From Phycisphaerae bacterium (lineage in GTDB: Bacteria > Planctomycetota > Phycisphaerae > UBA1845): a stretch of DNA of 11,437 nucleotides. The translations under genes and the position numbers were made by a program. Positions 1 through 6,425 of this stretch are shown in pieces. Numbering within the stretch: position 1 is the stretch's first letter; every line of letters begins with the position of its first letter. The DNA lies in assembly GCA_028277545.1 (NCBI GenBank), contig JANQGB010000522.1, positions 1 through 11,437 on the forward strand, read 5' to 3'. The notes beneath the pieces are model-generated. The model did not search any database. It had not been told where the DNA came from and saw only the letters and a list, made by a program, of their open reading frames with translations.

Positions 1-1738
1 CGATCGAAGCACGGGCCGCCTCGACTTGTCGTCGGCGCGCATCGCCCTGCTGGCCGGCGGCAATCCGCAGACGGCACAGCGCTGCCCATAACGTGTTCAC
101 GCAGCCCGGACCGCCGCCCATGTAGGACTCGTTCTCGAAGCGCAGGATGGCCTTGCCGCCGTGAACATCCACGGAGATCCGCTCGGCCAGCGATGTCATC
201 ATTTGCACCGCCATGCGCTGGGAGTTGGCGTCCTGCAGATCGAGCACGTCCCACGGTTCGATCAGCCCCAGGCAGGACGAGTCCACGGTGTTGTCGAGTT
301 GGCCGTCGGGATCGACGCGGCGGGCCCAGCAGTGCCGCTCCGAATCCCAGAATCGATCGAAGAGCACGGCGTGCAAGCGGTCCAGATCCAGCGCCGGCGT
401 ATCAAAAGCCCGCTGCCCCTCGCGGAGAGCGGCAATCACCGCCGCCTGGGTGTAGGCGAACGAGCCCCAGCAGCACTCCCACAGGTCAGCCGACTGCCGA
501 TGCAGAAAGTCCTCACCGACGTGGCGAATGATGGCCTCGGCGGCCCGGTGAGCCGACGGGCCGAATCGCTTGACAAACGCGGAGCGATTCTTGCCGAGCA
601 TGTCGGCGAACAGCCCTGCGGCATGCAACACGGCGCAGGTCTGGTCCAGTTGAATCTCGTGCTCCCGGACGCACCAGGAGGGCGCCTCGTCGCAGTTGGT
701 CCAATACCGCTGGAACCAGTGCCCGTCCTCCAGTTGGGTCTTGATGCACCAGTCGAAGAACGCCTCCGCCATCTCTGGAAAGCCCAGTCGGGCCGCGGTC
801 ATGCAACTGACCGCCGCATCCCGCGGCCAGCAATAGCCATACCCACCCGAATAGGCGTAGTACGGATCAAACTCGGGGGCCGCAATGAAAGTGCCGGCCT
901 GCTTGTCAAACAGATCGTGCAGCACCAGCACGGCGCGGTTGTAGGCCGGCCGCAGATCGGTCACTTCGCAAGTGACCGCCTTTGACAGGATCGAGTGGCA
1001 ACGCTCGGTGGCCCGCTGCTTGTGCTGCTCGAAGGGAATCGCCGCCAGCCTGAGGGCGTCGTCGCTGGCCTCGGCCCGCCTGCGGGCACCAGCCAGAACC
1101 AGCGTTGTCTCCCAGCTTCGCGCCTGGCCGCCATCGATGGACACGGCGAAGTCAACGTCACCCATGCACTGGTCGTTGCCGCCCAGGTGTCCTGACTCGA
1201 CTGCGTCCTTGGTAGCCGACGAGCCGCCGGGATGCACCGTACCCATCTGGAATTCATAGGGGCGGCTGACCGCCAGCGCCAGGATGATGTCGCGGAACTG
1301 CTGGACGATGGTCTTGCTGTCCGGCAGGTAGTGTACGGCGTTCCGCCGGTCCACGTCACCCAGCGACAGGTTGAGGTATTGAGCCACCGTCACCCGCGGG
1401 GCGTCCTCGCCGCGGTTCACCGCTATGCGGCGCGTCAGGGCCCGCTCCTCGGGCGGCAGCAGGTCCGTCGTCTCTATGGTGAGGTCGTACCGGTGATTAC
1501 GTAGTGTCGTCACCAGGATGTTGGTGTCGCCCTCGAACGCCTGGGATCGCTCCCATTCGTCGCCGAAGCACCATAGAAAGTGGGGGCCCGCCTGGTCATG
1601 CACGAACACGCCGTGCATGCCCACCCGGACATTCTGGGCGAAGTCCAGGTGAGGATAGAAGAAGGCCATGATCTCGCCGGCAGAGCCGAAGGTGGCCAGT
1701 GACAGCGAGTTTCCCGTCGCGGCGGTCGGCAGGAACAC
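1..1738 (-). CDS. GH15 glucoamylase-like glycoside hydrolase, 3' end cut by window edge
   Basis: The reading frame is open from a GTG at 1738 to the left edge (579 codons visible, no stop), so the C-terminus is missing. The protein looks like a bacterial/archaeal glycoside hydrolase family 15 enzyme, which releases glucose from the non-reducing ends of alpha-glucans. An N-terminal beta-rich region (about residues 1-230) precedes an (alpha/alpha)6-barrel-like region. Visible motifs are GYGYCWPRDAA (300-310), equivalent to the family W-x-RD substrate motif; EIQLDQT (361-367), equivalent to the fungal QxDGPA segment; DLWE (418-421), where E421 fits the catalytic acid; and ENESYMGGGPG (535-545), where one of the glutamates may be the catalytic base. 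There is no signal peptide, so it is probably cytoplasmic. An AAGGAG sits 6 bases before the GTG, and only 21 bases separate it from the phosphorylase stop, so the two are very likely co-transcribed. The family is fairly sure; whether it prefers alpha-1,4 or alpha-1,6 bonds, or another glucoside, cannot be read here. Confidence 0.9.
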   Translation of the reverse strand, partial: MFLPTAATGNSLSLATFGSAGEIMAFFYPHLDFAQNVRVGMHGVFVHDQAGPHFLWCFGDEWERSQAFEGDTNILVTTLRNHRYDLTIETTDLLPPEERALTRRIAVNRGEDAPRVTVAQYLNLSLGDVDRRNAVHYLPDSKTIVQQFRDIILALAVSRPYEFQMGTVHPGGSSATKDAVESGHLGGNDQCMGDVDFAVSIDGGQARSWETTLVLAGARRRAEASDDALRLAAIPFEQHKQRATERCHSILSKAVTCEVTDLRPAYNRAVLVLHDLFDKQAGTFIAAPEFDPYYAYSGGYGYCWPRDAAVSCMTAARLGFPEMAEAFFDWCIKTQLEDGHWFQRYWTNCDEAPSWCVREHEIQLDQTCAVLHAAGLFADMLGKNRSAFVKRFGPSAHRAAEAIIRHVGEDFLHRQSADLWECCWGSFAYTQAAVIAALREGQRAFDTPALDLDRLHAVLFDRFWDSERHCWARRVDPDGQLDNTVDSSCLGLIEPWDVLDLQDANSQRMAVQMMTSLAERISVDVHGGKAILRFENESYMGGGPGCVNTLWAALCRLRIAAGQQGDARRRQVEAARASI

Positions 1739-1744
1739 TACCCG

Positions 1745-1750
1745 CTCCTT
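1745..1750 (-). promoter_or_regulatory. Ribosome binding site for the GH15 gene
   Basis: The minus strand reads AAGGAG, followed by 6 bases and the GTG at 1738. This spacing selects the GTG as the start although no ATG is nearby. The site lies in the 21-base gap after the phosphorylase stop, which supports translation from a shared mRNA. Confidence 0.8.
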
Positions 1751-1759
1751 TCTGTTGGC

Positions 1760-3928
1760 TTACATTAGATCCTTGCGCGATCTGAACCGGCGCAGATCAC
1801 ATGGTGTGGCGCCGGCGGCCGGCAGGTAGCACTCCCTGAAGTAATCCAGGACCATCCGGTCGGCGTTGAAACGAGACCCCAGGCTGACCAGCGCCCAGCG
1901 GATACGCTCGACCCACTCACGGGGGATGCCCTTGTCGTCCCGGTCGAAGAACATGGGCAGGACTTCGCGCTCCAGCGTGTCGTAGAGACACTGCGAGTCT
2001 CGGCGGGTCTGCTCCTCGACATCGGGATGGGTCCCCCCGTAACCGATGGCGAAGCCGTTGTGGCCGTCGTAGGCCTCCGCCCACCAGCCATCCAGGATGG
2101 ACAGGTTCAAACCGCCGTTGAGCAGTACCTTCTCGCCGCTGGTGCCGCTGGCCTCCAGCGGGCGAACCGGGTTGTTCAGCCAGACGTCAACACCCTGCAC
2201 CAAGTGCCGGCCTACCCCGATGTCGTAGTCCTCGACGAAGGCCAGGCGCCCCTTGAAGCGCGGGTCGCGGGCCAGTTGGAAGATGCGCTGGATGGTGCGC
2301 TTGCCCTGGTCGTTGGCTGGGTGAGCCTTACCGGCAAAAATGAACTGCACCGGCCGATCCTTGTCACCCATGATCTTCAAGAGTCGATCGACGTCGCTGA
2401 AGATCAGGTCGCCGCGCTTGTAGCCCGCGAACCGGCGGGCGAACCCGATGGTCAGGGCGCGGGGGTCGAGCAGCGTCTCGGCTTCGGCCACGACCTCGGC
2501 CGGCTCGCCACGACGTTGGCACTGCAGCGCGTGGCGCCGGCGCACGAAGTCGATCAAGGTGTCCTTGAGTTGCAGGTGGACCTCCCAGAGGTCCTCATCG
2601 GGTATGTTGGCCAACCCATCCCACGAAGGGGCTTCGTTCATGTTCTGGTGCCACGAAGCGTCCAGGTGCTTGGCGTACAGGCGGGCCATGCGCTGGGCCA
2701 GCCAGCTCTTAACATGCACGCCGTTGGTGATGTGCCCGATGGGCACCTCCTGCTCGTGCCGCTGGGCCCATAAAGGTCGCCACATCTTCCTAGAGACTCG
2801 TCCGTGCAACAGCGAGACGCCGTTGGCCTTGTGGCAGATTCGCAGGGCAATGACGGTCATGCAGAACGGTTCGTGGTCGTCCTCCGGACTCACCCGGCCC
2901 AGCCCCAGGAACTCGTGCCTGGTCAGGCCCAAGCCTTCGCGTAGCTGACCCACGTGACGATCGACCAGTTCCGGGCTGAAGTGGTCGTGCCCTGCCGGCA
3001 CGGGCGTGTGCGTGGTGAAGATGGATCGCCGGCCGACGTGATCGCGGGCATCCTCAAACGAGATTCCCTCCCACACCATGGCCAGCCGGATCATCTCCAG
3101 CAGGGCAAATGCGCAGTGTCCCTCGTTCAGGTGCAGCGCGCCGGGCATCTTGTCCACCGCCGCCAGCGTGCGGATGCCGCCAACACCCAGGATGAGCTCC
3201 TGCTGGATTCGGGTCTCGTGATCGCTGGCGTAGAGCCGCCCGGTCAGCATCCGGTCCTGCTCGTCGTTGTCGGCCACGTTGCTGTCGAGCAGGTACAGTG
3301 AGGCGCGGCCCACCGTGGCCAACCAGATCTGGAGCTTGATCTCCCGGCCGTTAAGCGGCACGTCGATCATCAGCCGCTGCTTGCCATCCAGCGTCATCAC
3401 CGGCTCGAGCGGCAGATTCTCGGTGTCCGTCGGCTGGTAAGTCTCCTGCTGCATACCCTCGGTATCGAGGTGCTGGTGGAAGTAGCCCTGCGCATAAAGC
3501 AGACCGACGCCGATGATCGGTACGCCGGTGTCCGAGCAGCTCTTGAGATGATCGCCGGCCAGCAAACCCAGCCCCCCGGCGTAGGTCGGGATCGACTCGT
3601 GCACGCCGAACTCGGCTGACAGATAGGCCACGGGCCAGACGCGAAGCTTGGACGCCTGCCGCAGCACCGCGGAGCTCTGGTCGGCCAGGTAATCCTCCAG
3701 CGCCGCTACCGCCTGGTCGATCGCCTGGCCCAGCTTCAGCTCTCGAACCCTCTGATCCACCTTCTCCGCGCCCATTCGCTTGAGGAACAGGAGTGGGTGG
3801 TGATTCACCTCGCGCCACAGCTCGTGGTCCAGCGCGCAGAAGATCTCCACGACCTCCGGGTGCCAGGTCCACCACAGGTTACGGGTGATAGTCTCTAGTT
3901 TCTGACAGGGTGTATCTTTTTGGGGCAT
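1760..3928 (-). CDS. glgP: Alpha-glucan phosphorylase (DUF3417-type glycogen/maltodextrin phosphorylase)
   Basis: This is a PLP-dependent alpha-glucan phosphorylase of 722 residues, releasing glucose-1-phosphate from alpha-1,4-glucan ends. The N-terminus (NLWWTWHPE, about residues 17-25) is the DUF3417 segment of the short 'alpha-glucan family phosphorylase' branch, not the E. coli GlgP branch of about 800 residues. Visible motifs are SAEFGVHES through AGGLGLLAGDHLKS (104-130), HLNEGH (266-271), TTHTPVPAGHDHF (305-317), RRFAGYKRGD (498-507, phosphate and cofactor region) and EASGTSGEK (592-600). K600 should be the PLP Schiff-base lysine. The frame stays open to 4027, but the ATG at 3928 is preferred: GGAAGG lies 7 bases upstream and homology starts just after it, while upstream ATGs lack a ribosome site. 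The residue before the lysine is Glu where Met is usual. It sits between the GT4 synthase-like gene (211-base gap) and the GH15 gene (21-base gap), which fits cytoplasmic glucan mobilisation. Confidence 0.96.
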   Translation of the reverse strand: MPQKDTPCQKLETITRNLWWTWHPEVVEIFCALDHELWREVNHHPLLFLKRMGAEKVDQRVRELKLGQAIDQAVAALEDYLADQSSAVLRQASKLRVWPVAYLSAEFGVHESIPTYAGGLGLLAGDHLKSCSDTGVPIIGVGLLYAQGYFHQHLDTEGMQQETYQPTDTENLPLEPVMTLDGKQRLMIDVPLNGREIKLQIWLATVGRASLYLLDSNVADNDEQDRMLTGRLYASDHETRIQQELILGVGGIRTLAAVDKMPGALHLNEGHCAFALLEMIRLAMVWEGISFEDARDHVGRRSIFTTHTPVPAGHDHFSPELVDRHVGQLREGLGLTRHEFLGLGRVSPEDDHEPFCMTVIALRICHKANGVSLLHGRVSRKMWRPLWAQRHEQEVPIGHITNGVHVKSWLAQRMARLYAKHLDASWHQNMNEAPSWDGLANIPDEDLWEVHLQLKDTLIDFVRRRHALQCQRRGEPAEVVAEAETLLDPRALTIGFARRFAGYKRGDLIFSDVDRLLKIMGDKDRPVQFIFAGKAHPANDQGKRTIQRIFQLARDPRFKGRLAFVEDYDIGVGRHLVQGVDVWLNNPVRPLEASGTSGEKVLLNGGLNLSILDGWWAEAYDGHNGFAIGYGGTHPDVEEQTRRDSQCLYDTLEREVLPMFFDRDDKGIPREWVERIRWALVSLGSRFNADRMVLDYFRECYLPAAGATPCDLRRFRSRKDLM

Positions 3929-4088
3929 ACCTTCGCCTTCCGCGTAATTTCCACTCTCATCGGTCAACTTCGACGGCATGTTTCGATCCGGTGCGGCGAA
4001 TACTAATAGTTTCCACCACCGGCGCAAAGGGTGAACCAGGCCGTCAGGACCCGTCCACCGGCAGCACTACGGTCCTGCGCACAACAAG

Positions 4089-4117
4089 GCCGCGGGGGCT
4101 TGGCGCCCGGCCGCGGC
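4089..4117 (-). repeat. GC-rich inverted repeat between the GT4 and phosphorylase genes
   Basis: GCCGCGG (4089-4095) and CCGCGGC (4111-4117) are perfect 7-base inverted arms. An inner stem of GGGC (4096-4099) with GCCC (4105-4108) can stack on them, leaving a two-base bulge at 4109-4110. In the minus direction the hairpin starts 22 bases after the GT4 stop and lies 160 bases before the phosphorylase start. No T-run follows on either strand, so it is not a standard intrinsic terminator. It could be an mRNA processing or attenuation hairpin, or chance in GC-rich DNA. Confidence 0.4.
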
Positions 4118-4139
4118 AACACACATTGCGCTATGCTTC

Positions 4140-5321
4140 TCAGGAGGAACCATTAATGGCGGCTTGGTAGACGCGCTCGGTGTCGGCTGCGATCGTGTCC
4201 CAACTGAAACGCGACTCGGCCTGCACCCGCCCGTTAAGACCCATCCAGCGGGCGTGTTCGAAGTCGGCCAGAGCCGTGCCCACCCCCCAGCCAATCGAAT
4301 CAGCGGTATCAGAGACGACCAGCCCATCGAATCCGTGGGTCACGAACTCGGCCGGACCGCCGTTCCGCGTGGCCACCACGGGCTTGGCCGCACTCCAGGC
4401 CTCGAGAATCACAATGCCGAACGGCTCGTTTCGGCTGGGTACGCAAACCACGTCCGCGCTCTTGAACAGGCCCACCAACTCGCAGCCGTTGCGATGTCCC
4501 AGGAACCTCGTGGACCCGGCTATTCCCAGGTCGTAGGCTTGTCGTTGGAGGCTGGGCAGCATATCTCCGTCGCCGACGAACACGAACTTGGCGTCGTTGT
4601 AGTGGTGCAACAGGCCGGGAACGGTGTGAAGCAGGATGTCAGGCCCCTTCTGCCAGGCCATCCGACCCACAAACAGCACGACCGGGTCGCCGGAGCCCAC
4701 GCCGTACGTCGCGCGGACGGAGCTGGGGTCTACCGGGTCGTCATAGCGGTGAGCATCCACGCCGTTATAGACGGCGGCAGTCTTATACTCCGGAACCTTG
4801 TAGAGCTCTCGAATCTCAGCCTGCAGGGCCTGCGATACGCAGATCACCTCGTTGGCTACGTAGGTCCCCTCCCACTCGAGCTGCCGGATTCGCTCGCTGC
4901 GACCGCCGCAGTGTTGGTTGCCGCACCGCCCGAACTCTGTTGAATGCACGGTCATCACCACCGGCTTGCGATGATCGTTCTTGGCCTGCACCAGCGCCTG
5001 AGAACACAGCCAGTCGTGACCGTGAACAACATCGAAGCCGCGGCCGTTCAACTGCCCCGAAGCCTCGCCGAAATGCCACGCGAAGCTGTTACACATCCGC
5101 GACGTCTCTTCGAGGAAGTCATGGTGCAGGTCAAACGGGCAACGGTGGTAATTGACGCCGTCAATCACCTCGCGCTTGTTCTGGTGGTGACCCTGCCGGG
5201 TGAAGATGTGAACGTCGTGGCCGCGGCGACCCAGTGCAGCGCCCAACTCCGATACGTGGGCAGCCACTCCTCCTACCGCTATGGAGTGAAGCGTTTCCCA
5301 CGAGAATAGAGCAATCCGCAT
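4140..5321 (-). CDS. GT4-family glycosyltransferase, probable archaeal-type glycogen synthase
   Basis: This is a GT-B fold retaining glycosyltransferase of 393 residues, with no signal peptide or membrane span. The N-terminal acceptor domain has the glycine-rich GGVAAHVSELG segment (17-27) and VVHGHDW (98-104). The C-terminal donor domain has FVGRMAWQKG (217-226; R220 and K225 contact the sugar nucleotide phosphates in this family) and E-x7-E (E299 and E307, in EPFGIVILE). A cysteine-containing insert, GRCGNQHC (131-138), follows HSTEF. The frame is open to 5393, but the ATG at 5321 begins the conserved MRIALFSWE strand and has GGGAAAGA just upstream. Neighbours are a phosphorylase and a GH15 hydrolase, so I infer glycogen or alpha-glucan synthesis from ADP- or UDP-glucose. 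It is shorter than the GT5 GlgA of E. coli (about 477 residues) and lacks that family's N-terminal KTGGL motif. A trehalose- or lipid-directed GT4 activity remains possible, because the family is broad. Confidence 0.92.
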   Translation of the reverse strand: MRIALFSWETLHSIAVGGVAAHVSELGAALGRRGHDVHIFTRQGHHQNKREVIDGVNYHRCPFDLHHDFLEETSRMCNSFAWHFGEASGQLNGRGFDVVHGHDWLCSQALVQAKNDHRKPVVMTVHSTEFGRCGNQHCGGRSERIRQLEWEGTYVANEVICVSQALQAEIRELYKVPEYKTAAVYNGVDAHRYDDPVDPSSVRATYGVGSGDPVVLFVGRMAWQKGPDILLHTVPGLLHHYNDAKFVFVGDGDMLPSLQRQAYDLGIAGSTRFLGHRNGCELVGLFKSADVVCVPSRNEPFGIVILEAWSAAKPVVATRNGGPAEFVTHGFDGLVVSDTADSIGWGVGTALADFEHARWMGLNGRVQAESRFSWDTIAADTERVYQAAINGSS

Positions 5322-5456
5322 CGTTCTTTCCCGGTGTTGAGGCCGTGCTCGGGATGCACCCTGGCGGGCTCGATGCTTCGCACCTGTTAGCACGCCGCCC
5401 GAGTCCCAGACCGTCTAGCCCAGGCCAGCTCTATCAAACTAAGCCTTGGGCAGTGT

Positions 5457-5867
5457 TTAAGCACCGGCAGTGGCGCGCGAGATCGGGGACATCCGCCCCC
5501 GGCCCACTGCTCGTGCGTCTCGCTCCTCAACCGGCGATGCCATCTGCGGACCGAGGAATCGCAGCAGCAATCCCTCTTTCCCACTGTCGGCACCCAACAG
5601 GGTCTCAGCAGACACGAGTTCGACCTGGAGCTCCTGGTCTGCCAAGCCCACGGGCTCAGTCTGGGGGACGGTCGTGGCCGCCTGCCACCGCTGACGTACC
5701 AGCGTCGCGGTCGCCATCGGCGCCACAACGTAGGCATACTTGTCGGTCATCCACCGCGTTCTGCAGCGGACTTTGCGCCGCCCATCTCCACCGAACAGGA
5801 AGAAAGGACGCTCGCACGGGGCCACTCGGACTTCATCGTGGGAACTCATTCGTGTACGGCCGGCCAT
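5457..5867 (-). CDS. Hypothetical protein, 136 residues, first gene of the glucan cluster
   Basis: I do not recognise this family. The frame gives 136 residues from an ATG at 5867, with a strong AAGGAGG (5877-5883) 9 bases upstream, and ends at TAA 5457. Codon third positions are roughly three-quarters G or C, in line with the genuine genes around it. The N-terminal half is basic and aromatic (RPFFLFGGDGRRKVRCRTRW, about residues 20-39, then DKYAYVV), followed by a more acidic middle (LADQELQVELVSAE) and a Ser/Arg/Ala-rich tail. There is no signal peptide, membrane span or obvious enzyme motif. It ends 135 bases before the GT4 start on the same strand, so it may lead the glucan operon and could be a regulator or an accessory. 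The main doubt is that other frames are also open here; the ribosome site is the best argument for translation. A second ATG at 5849 has no ribosome site. Confidence 0.55.
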   Translation of the reverse strand: MAGRTRMSSHDEVRVAPCERPFFLFGGDGRRKVRCRTRWMTDKYAYVVAPMATATLVRQRWQAATTVPQTEPVGLADQELQVELVSAETLLGADSGKEGLLLRFLGPQMASPVEERDARAVGRGRMSPISRATAGA

Positions 5868-5876
5868 TCGGAAACA

Positions 5877-5883
5877 CCTCCTT
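5877..5883 (-). promoter_or_regulatory. Strong Shine-Dalgarno site for the 136-residue ORF
   Basis: The minus strand reads AAGGAGG, with 9 bases to the ATG at 5867. It matches the anti-Shine-Dalgarno almost perfectly and decides both that the ORF is probably translated and which start is used. The longer frame from 5897 would start upstream of this site. Confidence 0.6.
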
Positions 5884-5979
5884 GACGTCGAGCCCAACCG
5901 GTGCTGCGCACCAGTTCTCTACGGCACCTTCCTTTCCCTACTCCGAGTTGTCCGATTCCGGCCCGTGTCAGGGCTTACA

Positions 5980-6047
5980 CGCGGGAGCACCGCGCGGACG
6001 GCGTTGACCGCCGTCACCCACCGCGGCAGCGCTGCGGAGAACGCTGC
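5980..6047. repeat. Three consecutive GC-rich inverted repeats
   Basis: Three perfect stems follow one another: CGCGG/CCGCG (5980-5984 with 5990-5994, 5-base loop), GACGGCG/CGCCGTC (5997-6003 with 6009-6015, loop TTGAC) and GCAGCG/CGCTGC (6026-6031 with 6042-6047, 10-base loop). No T-run follows on either strand. They lie 113-180 bases upstream of the 136-residue ORF. They could belong to a structured leader or small RNA, or act as operator half-sites, or be chance in GC-rich DNA. Confidence 0.4.
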
Positions 6048-6369
6048 TGTGTGGCAATCGGATGCGACCAGATGCCAAGCCTGCACCGCCCAGGCCAAGT
6101 CTCCTGGACCGGCACAAACCTGCTTGCAGTCTGCGAACTGTTTAGGGGTCCTAAGCCCACCACGCCCCTCCCGGTGCATCGTCCCTGACGACGAAGGGGT
6201 GATACCTCTCCCACCGCAAACCGTGCAGCATCCCTGCCCCACTGGAAGGCAGCTACAAGTAATGTTACCTCAAAGCACATCGAACGCAAGAAAAACTCGT
6301 GGTCGCATCACTAAATAAACTCACAACCCCGCAGACCTTCCTGGGCGGACTTCCGCCGTCCAGTGCTCC

Positions 6370-6383
6370 GCGCCCGAGGGCGC
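6370..6383. repeat. 14-base palindrome upstream of the phosphatase gene
   Basis: GCGCCC (6370-6375) and GGGCGC (6378-6383) form a near-continuous palindrome around a central GA, ending 42 bases before the ATG at 6426. Its position suits an operator or a small mRNA hairpin. No regulator can be named from sequence. Confidence 0.35.
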
Positions 6384-6425
6384 TACACTTGCATTTATCG
6401 GCAGGACATGGGATTCTGCTTGATC

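Larger units (their letters stand above)
5868..6425. other. Divergent intergenic region, 558 bases, hairpin-rich
   Basis: No reading frame here has a ribosome site and coding-like composition together, so I call it non-coding. It must hold the promoters of the minus-strand glucan cluster and of the plus-strand phosphatase gene, but no good -35/-10 pair stands out. The most promoter-like DNA is the AT-richer stretch at about 6255-6325. Several short perfect inverted repeats occur: 5980-5994, 5997-6015, 6026-6047, 6142-6154, 6179-6191 and 6234-6252. I found none of the conserved cores of RNase P RNA, tmRNA or common riboswitches. Confidence 0.6.

Noticed and set aside
161..985. Long plus-strand frame of 274 codons.
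   Set aside because: It lies wholly opposite the GH15 gene, whose frame shows family motifs and a ribosome site; the product is His/Arg/Pro-rich and matches nothing.
2027..2773. Long plus-strand frame opposite the phosphorylase gene.
   Set aside because: Antisense shadow of a well-conserved enzyme; no ribosome site or recognisable motif.
4164..4943. Long plus-strand frame opposite the GT4 gene.
   Set aside because: Antisense shadow produced by high third-position GC of the GT4 gene.
5411..5456. CCCAAGGC/GCCTGGG pairing in the 135-base gap before the GT4 gene, as a terminator.
   Set aside because: The stem needs a bulge, the loop is long and no T-run follows on the minus strand.
5234..6007. 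Plus-strand frame of 257 codons across the gap and the 136-residue ORF.
   Set aside because: Ser/Pro/Arg-rich product with no ribosome site, overlapping the start of the GT4 gene; the minus-strand frame has the better start and codon pattern.
5919..6242. Minus-strand frame of 107 codons in the hairpin-rich gap.
   Set aside because: Low-complexity product, no ribosome site and no coding-like codon pattern.
6160..6270. Possible riboswitch or SRP-like RNA, suggested by the GGAAGGCAGC string.
   Set aside because: The conserved cores of SRP RNA and of cobalamin or cyclic-di-GMP riboswitches are not present.
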